From NCBI GenBank assembly GCA_945952065.1, contig CAMFGY010000007.1:62001-126000 (forward strand): 64,000 bases of DNA, read 5' to 3'. The DNA is from an uncultured Burkholderiales bacterium. Its GTDB lineage: Bacteria; Pseudomonadota; Gammaproteobacteria; Burkholderiales; Burkholderiaceae_C. This document shows positions 17,313 through 28,268 of this stretch, piece by piece. Within the stretch, counting starts at the first letter, position 1; each line of letters starts with the position of its first letter. The notes below the pieces were generated by a model. That model was not told the DNA's origin. It saw nothing but the letters and a program-made list of their open reading frames with translations, and did no database searches. The translations under genes were made by a program, and so were the position numbers.

Positions 17313-19646
17313 ATGATTGAAATCGAACTCGACGGTCAGAAGCTGACGGTTCCTGCAGGCAGCATGGTGATGCATGCCGCTGAGCAGGCCGGCACTTACA
17401 TCCCGCACTTCTGCTATCACAAGAAGCTCTCCATCGCCGCCAACTGCCGCATGTGCTTGGTCGATGTCGAGAAGGCGCCCAAGCCGATGCCTGCCTGCGC
17501 GACGCCCGTCACGCAGGGCATGATTGTTCGCACCAAGAGCGACAAGGCCTTGAAGGCCCAGCAAGGCGTGATGGAGTTCTTGCTGATCAACCACCCGCTG
17601 GATTGCCCCATCTGTGACCAGGGCGGCGAGTGCCAGTTGCAAGACTTGGCCGTGGGCTATGGCTCCGCCAAGTCGCGCTACACCGAAGAAAAACGCGTTG
17701 TTTTCCAAAAGAACGTCGGTCCGCTGATCTCCATGCAGGAGATGAGTCGTTGCATCCATTGCACCCGCTGCGTTCGTTTCGGCCAGGAAATCGCAGGCGT
17801 GATGGAACTCGGCATGGCCCATCGCGGCGAGCATGCCGAGATCCAGACCTTTGTGGGCCGCTCGGTCGACTCGGAACTGTCGGGCAATATGATCGACATC
17901 TGCCCGGTGGGTGCCCTCACCAGCAAGCCCTTCCGCTACAGCGCCCGCACGTGGGAGTTGTCGCGTCGCAAGAGCGTCAGCCCGCATGACAGCACCGGTG
18001 CCAACTTGATCGTTCAGGTCAAGGGCAACGACGTGATGCGCGTGGTGCCGCTTGAGAACGAAGCTGTCAACGAATGCTGGATTGCTGACCGCGACCGTTT
18101 CTCTTATGAGGCCTTGAACAGCGATCAGCGTCTGACCCAGCCCATGATCAAACAGGGTGGCGCATGGAAGACCGTCGACTGGAGCACCGCGCTGGAGTAC
18201 ATCGCCAATGGCTTGAAGGCCATTCGCGCCGAGCATGGCCCGGCTGCGATTGGTGCGCTCGGCTCCGAGCACAGCACGGTGGAAGAGTTGCACCTGTTAG
18301 CCAAGCTGGTGCGCGGCCTGGGCGGCGAGAACATCGACACCCGTCTGCGCCACAGCGACTTCGCCAATCAAGCCGAAGCCGGCAAGGCCTTCTGGCTGGG
18401 CCGCTCCATTGCTTCGTTGAGCGAAGTCGATCGCGCTCTGGTGATCGGTTCGCATCTGCGCAAGGATCACCCGCTGTTCGCACAGCGCCTGCGTCAGGCG
18501 GCGCGACATGGCGCTCAAGTGATGAGCATCCATGCAGCGGAAGATGATTGGCTGATGCCAATCGCGGCGCGCATCACGGCTGCGCCAAGCGCCTGGGTGC
18601 AAAGCCTGGCGGACGTGGCCACCGCGATTGCCGCGGCCACTGGTGCCACGGCGCCGTTGGCTGGTCAGGCGACAGCGGCCGCACAAGCGATGGCCGATGC
18701 CTTGCTGTCGGGTGAGCGCAAGGCCGTTTTGCTCGGCAATGCCGCCGCTCAACATCCCCAAGCCAGCAGCTTGCTGAGCCTGGGGAGCTGGATTGCTGCG
18801 CAAACCGGAGCGACGGTGGGCTACCTCAGCGCTGCCGCCAACACGGTGGGCGCTCAGCTGGCCTCAGCCTTGCCCAAGACGGGTGGCCTGAACGCAGCAC
18901 AAATGCTGCAAGGCCAGCTCAAGGCCTTGCTGCTCTTGAACAATGATCCCGTGTTGGACAGCGCCAATCCCGCTGCCGCCGCCAAGGCTTTGGCCGCAGC
19001 GGAGATGGTGGTGGTGATGAGCGCCTTCAAGACCGGCCTGGATTACGCCGATGTGATGCTGCCCACCGCGCCCTTCACCGAAACATCAGGCACCTTCGTC
19101 AATGCAGAAGGTCGTGCGCAGAGTTTCGTTGGCGTGGTCAAGGCGCGCGGCGAAACCCGTCCGGGCTGGAAGATTTTGCGGGTGCTGGGTAATTTGCTGG
19201 CACTTGATGGCTTTGCACAAGAGAGCTCCGAGCAGGTCCGTAGCGAAGTGCTGGGCCATGACTGCAGCGATCTGAGCGCGCGTTTGAGCAATGCATGCAG
19301 CCATACGCCTTCACTGGTGGCAGCGCCCGCCGGTTTGGAGCGATTGGCCGATCTGCCGATCTATGCCACCGATGCCCTGGTGCGCAATGCAACGGCCTTG
19401 CAACTGAGCAGCGATGCCCGCAATGCGGCCATTGCCAGCCTGCCACAAGCGTTGTGGGCGAATTTGGGGCTGGGCGAGGGCACGAGCGCCGAAGTTCGTA
19501 TCAGCCAAGAGGGCGCTGGCGAAGTGCAACTCAAGGCTCGACTGGACGTCACGCTTCCCGCCAATGTGGTTCGCGTGCCAGCCGGCTTGCCTGAAACCGC
19601 GGCGCTGGGCTCGTCTTTCGGCGCTTTGAGCGTGGCCAAGGCTTGA
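17313..19646 (+). CDS. nuoG: NADH-quinone oxidoreductase subunit G
   Basis: 75-kDa-type Fe-S subunit of the peripheral arm. 777 aa. N-terminal [2Fe-2S] ligands in [16 protein letters not shown] and ACATPV; then the His/Cys [4Fe-4S] site in [15 protein letters not shown], and a second [4Fe-4S] site in [13 protein letters not shown] with [13 protein letters not shown]. The rest is a molybdopterin-oxidoreductase-like domain without a molybdenum site, rich in Ala and more variable, as is usual. Confidence 0.97.
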   Translation: MIEIELDGQKLTVPAGSMVMHAAEQAGTYIPHFCYHKKLSIAANCRMCLVDVEKAPKPMPACATPVTQGMIVRTKSDKALKAQQGVMEFLLINHPLDCPICDQGGECQLQDLAVGYGSAKSRYTEEKRVVFQKNVGPLISMQEMSRCIHCTRCVRFGQEIAGVMELGMAHRGEHAEIQTFVGRSVDSELSGNMIDICPVGALTSKPFRYSARTWELSRRKSVSPHDSTGANLIVQVKGNDVMRVVPLENEAVNECWIADRDRFSYEALNSDQRLTQPMIKQGGAWKTVDWSTALEYIANGLKAIRAEHGPAAIGALGSEHSTVEELHLLAKLVRGLGGENIDTRLRHSDFANQAEAGKAFWLGRSIASLSEVDRALVIGSHLRKDHPLFAQRLRQAARHGAQVMSIHAAEDDWLMPIAARITAAPSAWVQSLADVATAIAAATGATAPLAGQATAAAQAMADALLSGERKAVLLGNAAAQHPQASSLLSLGSWIAAQTGATVGYLSAAANTVGAQLASALPKTGGLNAAQMLQGQLKALLLLNNDPVLDSANPAAAAKALAAAEMVVVMSAFKTGLDYADVMLPTAPFTETSGTFVNAEGRAQSFVGVVKARGETRPGWKILRVLGNLLALDGFAQESSEQVRSEVLGHDCSDLSARLSNACSHTPSLVAAPAGLERLADLPIYATDALVRNATALQLSSDARNAAIASLPQALWANLGLGEGTSAEVRISQEGAGEVQLKARLDVTLPANVVRVPAGLPETAALGSSFGALSVAKA

Positions 19647-19662
19647 GAGGCTTAGAACAGCA

Positions 19663-20721
19663 ATGATTGACACCTTCTACCAATCTGGCGCGCAGCTCTT
19701 GGGTGGCGCCTGGCCTGTGATCTGGAATCTGATCAAGATCATCGTCTTGGTTCTTCCGTTGATGATCTGCGTGGCCTATTTGACCCTGTGGGAACGCAAG
19801 GCCATTGGCTGGACGCAGATTCGGCCCGGCCCGAACCGCGTGGGCCCATTTGGCTTGCTGACCCCTATTGCCGACGCTGTGAAGTTGATCTTCAAAGAGA
19901 TCATTGTTCCCACGGCGGCCAACAAGGGCTTGTTCTTCATCGGCCCCATCATGACCATCATGCCGGCCTTGGCCGCTTGGGTGGTGGTGCCCTTTGGTCC
20001 TGAAGTGGCCTTGGCCAATATCAATGCCGGTGTTTTGCTCTTGATGGCGATCACCTCCATCGAGGTGTACGGCGTCATCATTGCGGGCTGGGCTTCGAAC
20101 TCCAAGTACGCGTTCTTGGGGGCTTTGCGCGCCTCCGCACAGATGGTCAGTTACGAAATCGCCATGGGCTTTGCTCTGGTGGTGGTGCTGATGGTGAGCG
20201 GTAGCTTGAACATGACGGACATCGTCATGGGGCAGGGCAAGGGCCAGTTCGCCGATATGGGTCTGGGTGTGCTGTCTTGGAACTGGTTGCCGCTGCTGCC
20301 CATCTTTGGCGTGTACTTCATCTCGGGTCTGGCCGAGACCAACCGTCACCCCTTCGACGTGGTGGAAGGTGAGTCGGAAATTGTGGCCGGCCACATGGTC
20401 GAGTACTCGGGCATGTCCTTCGCGATGTTCTTCTTGGCTGAATACGCCAATATGTGGTTGGTCTCCATCCTGACCGTGCTGTTCTTCCTGGGCGGTTGGT
20501 TGTCGCCATTCGCGGCCTTGGACTTCATTCCAGGCTGGATCTGGCTGGGTGCCAAGACCTTCATCGTCGTGACCATGTTCTTGTGGGTGCGAGCCAGCTT
20601 CCCGCGTTACCGCTACGACCAGATCATGCGTCTGGGTTGGAAGATTTTTATCCCTGTGACCCTGGTCTGGTTGGTCGTGATCGGCCTCTGGATCCAATCG
20701 CCCTACAACATCTGGAAGTGA
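19663..20721 (+). CDS. nuoH: NADH-quinone oxidoreductase subunit H
   Basis: Membrane subunit that links the quinone cavity to the proton channels. 352 aa with about eight membrane helices. Conserved sequences: [24 protein letters not shown] near the start, and the charged loop [22 protein letters not shown] in the middle. 16 bp after nuoG and 14 bp before nuoI. Confidence 0.98.
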   Translation: MIDTFYQSGAQLLGGAWPVIWNLIKIIVLVLPLMICVAYLTLWERKAIGWTQIRPGPNRVGPFGLLTPIADAVKLIFKEIIVPTAANKGLFFIGPIMTIMPALAAWVVVPFGPEVALANINAGVLLLMAITSIEVYGVIIAGWASNSKYAFLGALRASAQMVSYEIAMGFALVVVLMVSGSLNMTDIVMGQGKGQFADMGLGVLSWNWLPLLPIFGVYFISGLAETNRHPFDVVEGESEIVAGHMVEYSGMSFAMFFLAEYANMWLVSILTVLFFLGGWLSPFAALDFIPGWIWLGAKTFIVVTMFLWVRASFPRYRYDQIMRLGWKIFIPVTLVWLVVIGLWIQSPYNIWK

Positions 20722-20735
20722 GCTGAGGTCCTCCC

Positions 20736-21221
20736 ATGTCTGCAGTAAGCTTCATCAAGAGCTTCATGCTCATCGAGCTGTTCAAGGGTTTGGCCCTGAC
20801 TGGACGGCATTTCCTGTCGCGCAATATCACGGTGCAGTTCCCGGAAGAGAAGACACCGCTGTCGCCGCGCTTCCGTGGTTTGCACGCGCTGCGCCGTTAT
20901 GAAAACGGCGAAGAACGCTGCATTGCTTGCAAGCTGTGCGAAGCCGTGTGCCCGGCCATGGCCATCACCATTGAAGCCGGTGTGCGGGACGATGGTTCAC
21001 GGCGCACCACGCGTTACGACATTGACCTGACCAAGTGCATCTTCTGCGGCTTCTGCGAAGAGAGTTGCCCGGTGGACTCGATCGTTGAAACCAATATTTT
21101 TGAGTATCACGGCGAAAAACGCGGCGATCTGTACTTCACCAAGGACATGTTGCTGGCCGTCGGTGATCGCTTCGAACCCGAGATCGCAGCCCAAAAGGAG
21201 GCCGACGCCAAGTACCGCTGA
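20736..21221 (+). CDS. nuoI: NADH-quinone oxidoreductase subunit I
   Basis: Ferredoxin-like subunit with two [4Fe-4S] clusters (N6a and N6b). 161 aa. The two motifs are [16 protein letters not shown] and [16 protein letters not shown], each followed by the distal Pro that binds the partner cluster. An amphipathic N-terminal helix precedes them. A very stable hairpin begins 7 bp after its stop codon. Confidence 0.98.
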   Translation: MSAVSFIKSFMLIELFKGLALTGRHFLSRNITVQFPEEKTPLSPRFRGLHALRRYENGEERCIACKLCEAVCPAMAITIEAGVRDDGSRRTTRYDIDLTKCIFCGFCEESCPVDSIVETNIFEYHGEKRGDLYFTKDMLLAVGDRFEPEIAAQKEADAKYR

Positions 21222-21228
21222 TCGCGTT

Positions 21229-21262
21229 GTTTGAGACTTGGCATCAAATGCCAATCTCAAAC
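21229..21262 (+). repeat. Near-perfect 15-bp hairpin between nuoI and nuoJ
   Basis: GTTTGAGA, a bulged C, then TTGGCAT, a CAA loop, ATGCCAA and TCTCAAAC. All 15 possible pairs form. The gap between nuoI and nuoJ is 72 bp in an operon whose other gaps are mostly under 20 bp. No T-run follows, so it should not terminate; an RNA-stabilising or processing role is likely. Confidence 0.85.
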
Positions 21263-21293
21263 GCCGTGAGACTGCTGCTTTGCAGGAAGACGC

Positions 21294-21944
21294 ATGGATA
21301 TCACCACTGCTTTGTTCTATATCTTCTCAGCCGTACTGCTGGGTGCTTCGTTCCGTGTGATCACGGCACAGAGCACGGTGCACTCGGCTCTGTTCTTGAT
21401 CTTGGCTTTCTTCACCGCCTCCTGCATCTGGATGTTGCTGAAGGCAGAGTTCTTGGCCATCACCCTGGTGTTGGTCTATATCGGCGCCGTGATGGTGCTC
21501 TTCCTGTTCGTGGTGATGATGCTGGACATCAACTCTGACCATGTGCGGGAAGGCTTTTGGAAGCATTTGCCGCTGGGCGCCTTGGTGGGTACTTTGATCG
21601 CCCTGGAAATGGCGGCCGTGCTGATGGGCGGCTTCCGCTTGAGCGAAGCGCCGGCAGCCACCGAAGCCGCTTTGAAGCTGGGCAATACCAAGATGCTGGG
21701 GGTGTCGATTTACACCCAGTACCTCTACCCCTTGCAAATCGCCGCGGTCTTGTTGTTGGTGGCCATCATCGCGGCCATCGCGCTGACCCTGCGCAAGCGC
21801 AAAGATTCGCGCAGCCAGAACCCTTCTGAGCAGGTCAAGGTCAAGAAGGCCGATCGTTTGCGCGTCATCAAGGTGGCGCCAAGCGTGGAAGTTCCAGCCG
21901 CCCCTGCTGCAGACGCAGCCGCCGATACAGGAGCCAAAGCATGA
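21294..21944 (+). CDS. nuoJ: NADH-quinone oxidoreductase subunit J
   Basis: Membrane subunit with five predicted helices; its third helix ([18 protein letters not shown]) carries the conserved bulge. 216 aa, about 30 longer than the E. coli protein because of a polar tail after the last helix: a Lys/Arg-rich stretch ([11 protein letters not shown] onward) then an Ala-rich end. The tail should be on the cytoplasmic side. Its stop codon overlaps the nuoK start by 4 bp. Confidence 0.96.
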   Translation: MDITTALFYIFSAVLLGASFRVITAQSTVHSALFLILAFFTASCIWMLLKAEFLAITLVLVYIGAVMVLFLFVVMMLDINSDHVREGFWKHLPLGALVGTLIALEMAAVLMGGFRLSEAPAATEAALKLGNTKMLGVSIYTQYLYPLQIAAVLLLVAIIAAIALTLRKRKDSRSQNPSEQVKVKKADRLRVIKVAPSVEVPAAPAADAAADTGAKA

Positions 21945-22252
21945 TGACCCTGACGCTGGGCCACTTTCTGACCCTGGGCGCAATGCTGTTTGCGCTGTCG
22001 GTGGTGGGTATCTTCATGAACCGCAAAAACTTGATCGTGCTCTTGATGGCGATTGAGCTGATGTTGCTGGCCGTGAATCTGAATTTCGTTGCCTTCTCGC
22101 ACTATTTGGGCGATATGGCTGGGCAAGTCTTTGTCTTCTTCATCTTGACCGTGGCGGCCGCCGAGTCGGCCATCGGCCTGGCCATCTTGGTCGTGCTGTT
22201 CCGCAACCGCGCCACCATCAATGTCGAAGAACTCGACGCGTTGAAGGGCTGA
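21941..22252 (+). CDS. nuoK: NADH-quinone oxidoreductase subunit K
   Basis: Small membrane subunit, three helices, 103 aa. The conserved acidic residues lie in the second and third helices: [14 protein letters not shown] and [13 protein letters not shown]. Overlaps nuoJ by 4 bp (ATGA), indicating translational coupling, and ends 7 bp before nuoL. Confidence 0.98.
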   Translation: MMTLTLGHFLTLGAMLFALSVVGIFMNRKNLIVLLMAIELMLLAVNLNFVAFSHYLGDMAGQVFVFFILTVAAAESAIGLAILVVLFRNRATINVEELDALKG

Positions 22253-22259
22253 TCGCCAT

Positions 22260-24311
22260 ATGTCCGCACAACTCTCTCAAAACATGTTGCTTGCGGTGCC
22301 TTTGGCACCCTTGGCCGGCGCCGTCATTGCCGGCCTGTTTGGCAAGCAGGTGGGGCGCGCTGGCGCTCACAGCGTCACCATTCTGGGCGTTTTGATCGCC
22401 TTCATCATCTCTGCAATGACCTTGAACTCGGTCATCAGCGATGGTGCTCGCTTCAATCAGACCATTTATGAATGGATGGTGGTCGGTGGCCTGAAGATGG
22501 AAGTCGGCTTCTTGGTCGACGGTTTGACGGCCATGATGATGTGCGTGGTGACCTTTGTGTCGCTGATGGTGCACATCTACACCATCGGCTATATGGAAGA
22601 AGACCCGGGCTATCAGCGCTTCTTCAGCTACATCTCCTTGTTCACCTTCTCGATGTTGATGCTCGTCATGAGCAATAACATGCTGCAGCTGTTCTTCGGC
22701 TGGGAAGCCGTGGGCCTGGTCAGTTACCTCTTGATTGGTTTTTGGTACACCAAGCCGACAGCGATCTTCGCCAATATGAAGGCCTTCCTGGTCAACCGTG
22801 TCGGTGACTTTGGCTTCATCTTGGGCATCGGCTTGCTGGTGGCCTATGCCGGCTCTTTGAACTACACCGAGGTCTTCGCCAAGCGCGAGCAACTCGCCAC
22901 CATCGCTTTCAATGCGCCGCTGTGGGGCAGTGACTGGATGCTGCTGAGCGTGGCTTGCATCTGCTTGTTCATCGGCGCCATGGGCAAGTCGGCTCAGTTC
23001 CCGCTCCATGTTTGGCTGCCGGACTCGATGGAAGGCCCGACACCGATTTCTGCGCTGATCCACGCCGCCACCATGGTGACGGCCGGCATCTTCATGGTGG
23101 CTCGCATGAGCCCGCTGTTTGAGTTGTCGGATACCGCTTTGAATTTCGTGTTGGTGATCGGTGCGATCACGGCGCTGTTCATGGGCTTCCTGGGCATCAT
23201 TCAAAACGACATCAAGCGCGTTGTGGCCTACTCGACCTTGTCGCAGCTGGGCTATATGACGGTGGCTTTGGGCGCCTCGGCCTACTCGGTCGCGGTGTTC
23301 CACTTGATGACCCATGCCTTCTTCAAGGCCTTGTTGTTCCTCGGCGCCGGCTCGGTCATCATCGGCATGCACCACGATCAGGACATCCGCAATATGGGCG
23401 GGCTGCGCAAGTACATGCCCATCACATGGCTGACTTCGCTGCTGGGTTCCCTGGCGCTGATTGGCACGCCGTTCTTTGCCGGCTTCTATTCCAAGGACAG
23501 CATCATCGAAGCGGTGCACGCCAGCCATTTGCCCGGCGCAGGTTTCGCTTACATCGCGGTCGTGGCCGGTGTTTTCGTGACCGCCTTCTATTCCTTCCGT
23601 ATGTATTTCCTGGTCTTCCATGGCAAGGAAAACTTCCGTCACAAGCCTTTCCCGGGCGAGCATGACCATCATGATGATCATGGTCACCATGAGCCGCACG
23701 TGCCGCATGAGTCGCCTTGGGTGGTGACGCTGCCACTGGTGCTGCTGGCGATTCCTTCGGTGCTGATTGGCTACTTTGCGATCCAACCGATGCTGTTTGG
23801 CGATTTCTTCAAGGACGCGATCTTCGTCAACCACGAAGTGCACCACGCCATGAAGGAGTTGGCCCATGAGTTCCATGGCGCTGCCGCCATGGCCATCCAC
23901 GGCTTGAGCACCTTACCCTTCTGGCTGGCCCTGGGTGGGGTGGTGACGGCCTATGTGTTCTACATGGTCGCGCCGAGCATTCCCAAGACCATTGGCCGTG
24001 TCTTGTCGCCCGTCATCAAGGTGCTGGAAAACAAGTACTACTTGGACTGGTTCAATGAAAACGTGTTGGCCAAGTTGGCGCGGGGGCTGGGCCTGGCTTT
24101 CTGGAAGGGCGGCGACGCGGTGCTGATTGATGGTCTGATCATCAATGGTTCGGCTCGTACCGTGGGTGGCATTGCCAGCCTGGTTCGCCTGGTGCAAACG
24201 GGTCATCTGTACTGGTATGCGCTGGTGATGATTCTGGGCGTGATCGGACTGATGACGTGGCAGCTGTGGCCCTATATATGGCCCCAATTCAAGACCTTGG
24301 CCGGTCTTTGA
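22260..24311 (+). CDS. nuoL: NADH-quinone oxidoreductase subunit L
   Basis: Largest antiporter-like subunit, at the distal end of the membrane arm. 683 aa with about 16 helices and the long lateral amphipathic helix in the C-terminal third. Proton-path residues are seen in GWEAVGLVSYLLIGFW, and the key Lys/His segment in SAQFPLHVWLPDSMEGPTPISALIHAATMV. A histidine-rich loop (EHDHHDDHGHHEPHVPHES, about residues 467-485) lies in a polar segment between helices. Confidence 0.98.
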   Translation: MSAQLSQNMLLAVPLAPLAGAVIAGLFGKQVGRAGAHSVTILGVLIAFIISAMTLNSVISDGARFNQTIYEWMVVGGLKMEVGFLVDGLTAMMMCVVTFVSLMVHIYTIGYMEEDPGYQRFFSYISLFTFSMLMLVMSNNMLQLFFGWEAVGLVSYLLIGFWYTKPTAIFANMKAFLVNRVGDFGFILGIGLLVAYAGSLNYTEVFAKREQLATIAFNAPLWGSDWMLLSVACICLFIGAMGKSAQFPLHVWLPDSMEGPTPISALIHAATMVTAGIFMVARMSPLFELSDTALNFVLVIGAITALFMGFLGIIQNDIKRVVAYSTLSQLGYMTVALGASAYSVAVFHLMTHAFFKALLFLGAGSVIIGMHHDQDIRNMGGLRKYMPITWLTSLLGSLALIGTPFFAGFYSKDSIIEAVHASHLPGAGFAYIAVVAGVFVTAFYSFRMYFLVFHGKENFRHKPFPGEHDHHDDHGHHEPHVPHESPWVVTLPLVLLAIPSVLIGYFAIQPMLFGDFFKDAIFVNHEVHHAMKELAHEFHGAAAMAIHGLSTLPFWLALGGVVTAYVFYMVAPSIPKTIGRVLSPVIKVLENKYYLDWFNENVLAKLARGLGLAFWKGGDAVLIDGLIINGSARTVGGIASLVRLVQTGHLYWYALVMILGVIGLMTWQLWPYIWPQFKTLAGL

Positions 24312-24329
24312 TCAGGGCGGAGAACAAGA

Positions 24330-25808
24330 ATGTTGCTTAGTCTTGCCATTTTTCTACCCATCGCCTGCGGCCTGATCCTCTTGGCCCTGGGCCGTGATGA
24401 CCAAGCCAAGACCGTGCGTTGGCTGGCTTTGATTGCTTCTTTGGCCTGTTTTGCGGTCACGCTGCCCTTGATTGGCGGCTTTGACACCAGCACGGCCGCC
24501 ATGCAGTTCGTTGAGAACCAGCCCTGGATTGAGCGCTTCAATGTGCGCTATCACCTGGGCGTGGATGGCATCTCGATGTGGTTCGTGCCCCTGACGGCCT
24601 TCATCACCGTCATCGTGGTGCTGGCCGCTTGGGAAGTGATCGAAACCCGCGTCAACCAGTACATGGGCGCCTTCATGATCCTGTCGGGTCTGATGATTGG
24701 CGTGTTCTCGGCGCTGGATGGTCTGCTGTTCTACGTCTTCTTCGAAGCGACCCTGATCCCCATGTACATCATCATCGGTGTCTGGGGTGGCCCGCGCCGT
24801 GTTTATGCGGCTTTCAAGTTCTTCTTGTACACCCTGGCCGGCTCCTTGTTGATGCTGATCGCGCTGCTGTATTTGTACTTCCAGTCTGGCGGCTCCTTCG
24901 ACATCCTGACCTGGCACAAGCTGCCCTTGGGTTCGCAAGCGCAAACCCTGCTGTTCTTCGCCTTCTTGGCGGCCTTCTCGGTGAAGGTGCCGATGTGGCC
25001 AGTGCACACCTGGCTGCCGGACGCTCACGTGGAAGCCCCGACCGGCGGTTCCGTCGTGCTGGCGGCCATCATGCTGAAGCTGGGTGCTTATGGCTTCCTG
25101 CGTTTCTCCATGCCGATCACGCCTGACGCGGCGCATCAGTGGTCGTGGTTGATCATTGCCATGTCCTTGATTGGCGTGGTCTACATCGGCTTGGTGGCGC
25201 TGGTCCAGCAAGACATGAAGAAGCTGGTGGCTTATTCCTCCATCGCGCACATGGGTTTTGTGACCCTGGGCTTCTTCATCTTCAACGAACTCGGCATGGC
25301 CGGCGGTCTGGTGCAGATGATCTCGCACGGCTTTGTGTCGGGTGCCATGTTCTTGTCCATTGGTGTGCTGTACGACCGGGTGCATTCGCGTGAAATCGCC
25401 AGCTATGGCGGTGTGGTCAACACCATGCCCAAGTTCGCGGCCTTCGCCTTGTTCTTTGCCATGGCCAATTGCGGCTTGCCAGCAACCGCCGGCTTTGTCG
25501 GTGAGTGGATGGTGATTCTGGGGACCGTCAAATACAGCTTCTGGCTGGGCGCTATTGCAGCCACTGCCTTGATCTTTGGCGCCGCTTACTCGCTGTGGAT
25601 GTACAAGCGCGTCTATTTCGGTGCGGTCACCAACGATGAGGTCAAGAACCTCAGCGACATCAACGCCCGAGAATTCTTGATGATGGCGGTGCTGGCAGTT
25701 GCAGTGCTGTGGATGGGTGTGTATCCCAAGCCCTTTACCGACGTCATGCAGGTCTCTGTGAGCGAGTTGCTCAAGCATGTGGCCGTATCCAAGCTGAGCG
25801 GCATTTGA
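24330..25808 (+). CDS. nuoM: NADH-quinone oxidoreductase subunit M
   Basis: Antiporter-like proton-pumping subunit. 492 aa, about 14 helices. Characteristic stretches: [18 protein letters not shown] with the conserved Glu, [24 protein letters not shown] with the channel Lys, and [12 protein letters not shown]. It follows nuoL by 18 bp and precedes nuoN by 16 bp. Confidence 0.98.
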   Translation: MLLSLAIFLPIACGLILLALGRDDQAKTVRWLALIASLACFAVTLPLIGGFDTSTAAMQFVENQPWIERFNVRYHLGVDGISMWFVPLTAFITVIVVLAAWEVIETRVNQYMGAFMILSGLMIGVFSALDGLLFYVFFEATLIPMYIIIGVWGGPRRVYAAFKFFLYTLAGSLLMLIALLYLYFQSGGSFDILTWHKLPLGSQAQTLLFFAFLAAFSVKVPMWPVHTWLPDAHVEAPTGGSVVLAAIMLKLGAYGFLRFSMPITPDAAHQWSWLIIAMSLIGVVYIGLVALVQQDMKKLVAYSSIAHMGFVTLGFFIFNELGMAGGLVQMISHGFVSGAMFLSIGVLYDRVHSREIASYGGVVNTMPKFAAFALFFAMANCGLPATAGFVGEWMVILGTVKYSFWLGAIAATALIFGAAYSLWMYKRVYFGAVTNDEVKNLSDINAREFLMMAVLAVAVLWMGVYPKPFTDVMQVSVSELLKHVAVSKLSGI

Positions 25809-25824
25809 GAGAGGCCACACCCAA

Positions 25825-27306
25825 ATGAACACTATGAACTGGCTCGCGGTCTATCCCGAAATTGCGCTCTTGGTCATGGCCTGTATCGTGGCCATGGTGG
25901 ATCTGTTTGTCACCGATCCAGCGCGACGCCCCACCTATTGGCTGACTCAACTCACCCTGGCCGTGGTGGGTGCGGTGCATCTCAGCTACTTCAATGACGG
26001 AGCCACCGTTTACGCCATGCAAGGCATGGTGGTGGCCGACCCGATGGGGCATTTGCTGGCCTTCTTTGCTTGTGTCGCAACCATCATCACCCTGGTTTAT
26101 GCGCGGCCCTATGCGGCTTCGCGTGACATGCTCAAGGGCGAGTTGTTCACACTGACGCTGTTCTCTTTGCTGGGCATTTTTGTGATGCTGTCAGCGAACA
26201 ACTTCCTGGTCATTTACCTGGGCCTGGAGTTGATGAGCTTGTCTTTGTATGCCTTGGTGGCCCTGCGTCGTGACCATGCCAATTCGACCGAAGCGGCGAT
26301 GAAGTACTTTGTGCTGGGCGCTCTGGCCAGCGGCTTCTTGCTCTATGGCTTGTCCATGATGTATGGCGCGACCGGCTCGCTGTCGATCCCGCAGGTCTTC
26401 AACGTCATCAGTGCCGGCGTGCCGAACAAATCGGTGCTGGTGTTTGGCGTGGTGTTTGTGGTGGCCGGCTTGGCCTTCAAGCTCGGTGCGGCTCCTTTCC
26501 ATATGTGGGTGCCCGACGTTTACCAAGGCTCGCCAACTGCGGCCACGCTGCTGATTGGTGCTGCGCCCAAGTTGGCAGCCTTCGCCATCACCATCCGCCT
26601 GCTGGTGGAAGGCATGATTGGCTTGGCCGTGGACTGGCAGCAAATGCTGATTGTGTTGGCCGTGATGTCCTTGCTGGTCGGTAACTTGGCCGCCATCGCC
26701 CAGACCAATCTGAAGCGCATGTTGGCTTACTCCACCATTGCGCAGATGGGCTTTATGTTGCTGGGCCTGGCCTCGGGCGTGGTGAACAACAACACCTTGT
26801 CGGCCGCAAATGCCTACAGCTCCGCGATGTTCTATGTGGTGACCTATGTGATGACCACATTGGGCTCCTTTGGCATCATCTTGCTGCTCTCGCGTCAAGG
26901 TCATGAGGCTGAAGAAATCAAGGATTTGGCCGGTTTGGCCAAGCGCAGCCCCTGGTACGCGACCGTGATGACCATCTTCATGTTCTCGCTGGCCGGTGTG
27001 CCGCCCACCGCAGGTTTCTATGCCAAGTTGTCGGTGCTGCAAGCCTTGGTTTCGACCAATGTGAACTTCTATTTGGCGCTGGCCGTGCTGGCCGTGGTGG
27101 TGTCTTTGATCGGCGCTTTCTACTACCTGCGCATTGTCAAAGTGATGTTCTTTGATGAGCCCAGCGACACGGCGCCTTTGGCTGCGCCCAGCGATGTTCG
27201 GGTGGTCATGTCTTTGAATGGCGCTGCTGTGCTCTTCTTCGGCTTGCTCCCGGGCGGTTTGATGGCGATGTGCGCGCAAGCCATCGTCAAGACGCTGGCC
27301 ACCTGA
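25825..27306 (+). CDS. nuoN: NADH-quinone oxidoreductase subunit N
   Basis: Third antiporter-like subunit, next to NuoK. 493 aa, about 14 helices. Family signatures: [19 protein letters not shown] with the conserved Glu, [20 protein letters not shown] with the channel Lys, and [16 protein letters not shown]. Last true complex I gene of the operon; DUF2818 follows after 16 bp. Confidence 0.98.
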   Translation: MNTMNWLAVYPEIALLVMACIVAMVDLFVTDPARRPTYWLTQLTLAVVGAVHLSYFNDGATVYAMQGMVVADPMGHLLAFFACVATIITLVYARPYAASRDMLKGELFTLTLFSLLGIFVMLSANNFLVIYLGLELMSLSLYALVALRRDHANSTEAAMKYFVLGALASGFLLYGLSMMYGATGSLSIPQVFNVISAGVPNKSVLVFGVVFVVAGLAFKLGAAPFHMWVPDVYQGSPTAATLLIGAAPKLAAFAITIRLLVEGMIGLAVDWQQMLIVLAVMSLLVGNLAAIAQTNLKRMLAYSTIAQMGFMLLGLASGVVNNNTLSAANAYSSAMFYVVTYVMTTLGSFGIILLLSRQGHEAEEIKDLAGLAKRSPWYATVMTIFMFSLAGVPPTAGFYAKLSVLQALVSTNVNFYLALAVLAVVVSLIGAFYYLRIVKVMFFDEPSDTAPLAAPSDVRVVMSLNGAAVLFFGLLPGGLMAMCAQAIVKTLAT

Positions 27307-27322
27307 GCCTGAAGCGCTTTTG

Positions 27323-27631
27323 ATGGATCAGCAGACAGCGATCTGGCTGGTATTGATCGCCGCGCTCGCGGCGGCCAACTGGCCCTATCTCAGCCACCGT
27401 ATTTTGCTGATCGGCCCGCTGCGGCGGCCCAAGTCGGCCGCTTGGCTGCTTTTGGAGCTCGCATTGCTGGCTGTTTTGACTCTGGCCTTGGGCTTCGCCT
27501 TGGAAGCGAAGCTGGGCCAAAGACATCCGCAGGGTTGGGAGTTCTATGCGGCAGGTTTGTGCCTGTTCATCACTTTGGGCTTCCCCGGCTTTGTCTGGCG
27601 TTACCTGAGGCGATCGCGCCATGAAGACTGA
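27323..27631 (+). CDS. DUF2818 membrane protein
   Basis: Small membrane protein of unknown function, 102 aa with three hydrophobic segments (about 5-22, 45-62 and 76-93). The conserved N-terminal pattern is QTAIWLVLIAALAAANWPYL. From memory DUF2818 genes regularly follow nuoN in Burkholderiales, which suggests a role tied to complex I; that is inference. The start is ATG 27323, next to a TTG at 27320. Overlaps the next gene by 11 bp. Confidence 0.85.
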   Translation: MDQQTAIWLVLIAALAAANWPYLSHRILLIGPLRRPKSAAWLLLELALLAVLTLALGFALEAKLGQRHPQGWEFYAAGLCLFITLGFPGFVWRYLRRSRHED

Positions 27632-28235
27632 GGTTCCTGCGCCAGCTGATGCAACAGCCGATGCGCATTTGCGCGAGCATTGCGTGGCGTCGGCAGAGGT
27701 TTACAAGGGCAGTTTTTTGCGAGTCAAACGCGATGTTGTTCGTTTGCCCGACGGTGCAAACGCCACCCGCGAGTACATCGTGCACCCCGGTGCGGTGATG
27801 ATTGTTCCCCTGCTCGACGATGGTCGCCTGTTGATGGAGCGCCAGTTCCGCTACCCGATGGGGCGGGCCATGTTGGAGTTCCCCGCTGGCAAGTTGGATG
27901 CCGGCGAAGCACCATTGCGATGCGCGCAAAGAGAGTTGCTGGAGGAGACCGGCTACAGCGCCGCCGAATGGGCGTATGCCGGCGTTTTGCACAATGCCAT
28001 TGCGTATTCAGACGAAGGCATACACATTTTGTTCGCCCGCGGTTTGAAATCCGGCGTCCAGTCTCTGGACGAGGGCGAGTTTCTCGATATCGTCACCCAC
28101 AGCGTGGACGAGCTTGAGTCCATGGCGGTCAAGGGCGAACTGACGGATGCCAAGACGCTCATTGGCCTGCTTTGGCTGACACGCTGGCAGCGGGGTGAAT
28201 GGGCCTTGGATTGGCAATCTGGCGCCCAGCGCTGA
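27621..28235 (+). CDS. Nudix hydrolase, ADP-ribose pyrophosphatase type
   Basis: Likely hydrolyses ADP-ribose or a related nucleoside diphosphate sugar. 204 aa. The Nudix box is complete: GKLDAGE, seven residues, then RELLEETGY (about residues 93-115), preceded by the MERQFRYPMGRAMLEFPAG segment typical of ADP-ribose pyrophosphatases. It overlaps the DUF2818 gene by 11 bp, so it is part of the nuo transcript and translationally coupled. Confidence 0.88.
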   Translation: MKTEVPAPADATADAHLREHCVASAEVYKGSFLRVKRDVVRLPDGANATREYIVHPGAVMIVPLLDDGRLLMERQFRYPMGRAMLEFPAGKLDAGEAPLRCAQRELLEETGYSAAEWAYAGVLHNAIAYSDEGIHILFARGLKSGVQSLDEGEFLDIVTHSVDELESMAVKGELTDAKTLIGLLWLTRWQRGEWALDWQSGAQR

Positions 28236-28268
28236 ATTTGTGCACAGCTCCTACGCTTTCGCCTTGCC

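Noticed and set aside
23663-23690. Palindrome-like GACCAT / ATGGTC repeat in nuoL as an operator
   Set aside because: It is the by-product of alternating His and Asp codons in the histidine-rich loop.
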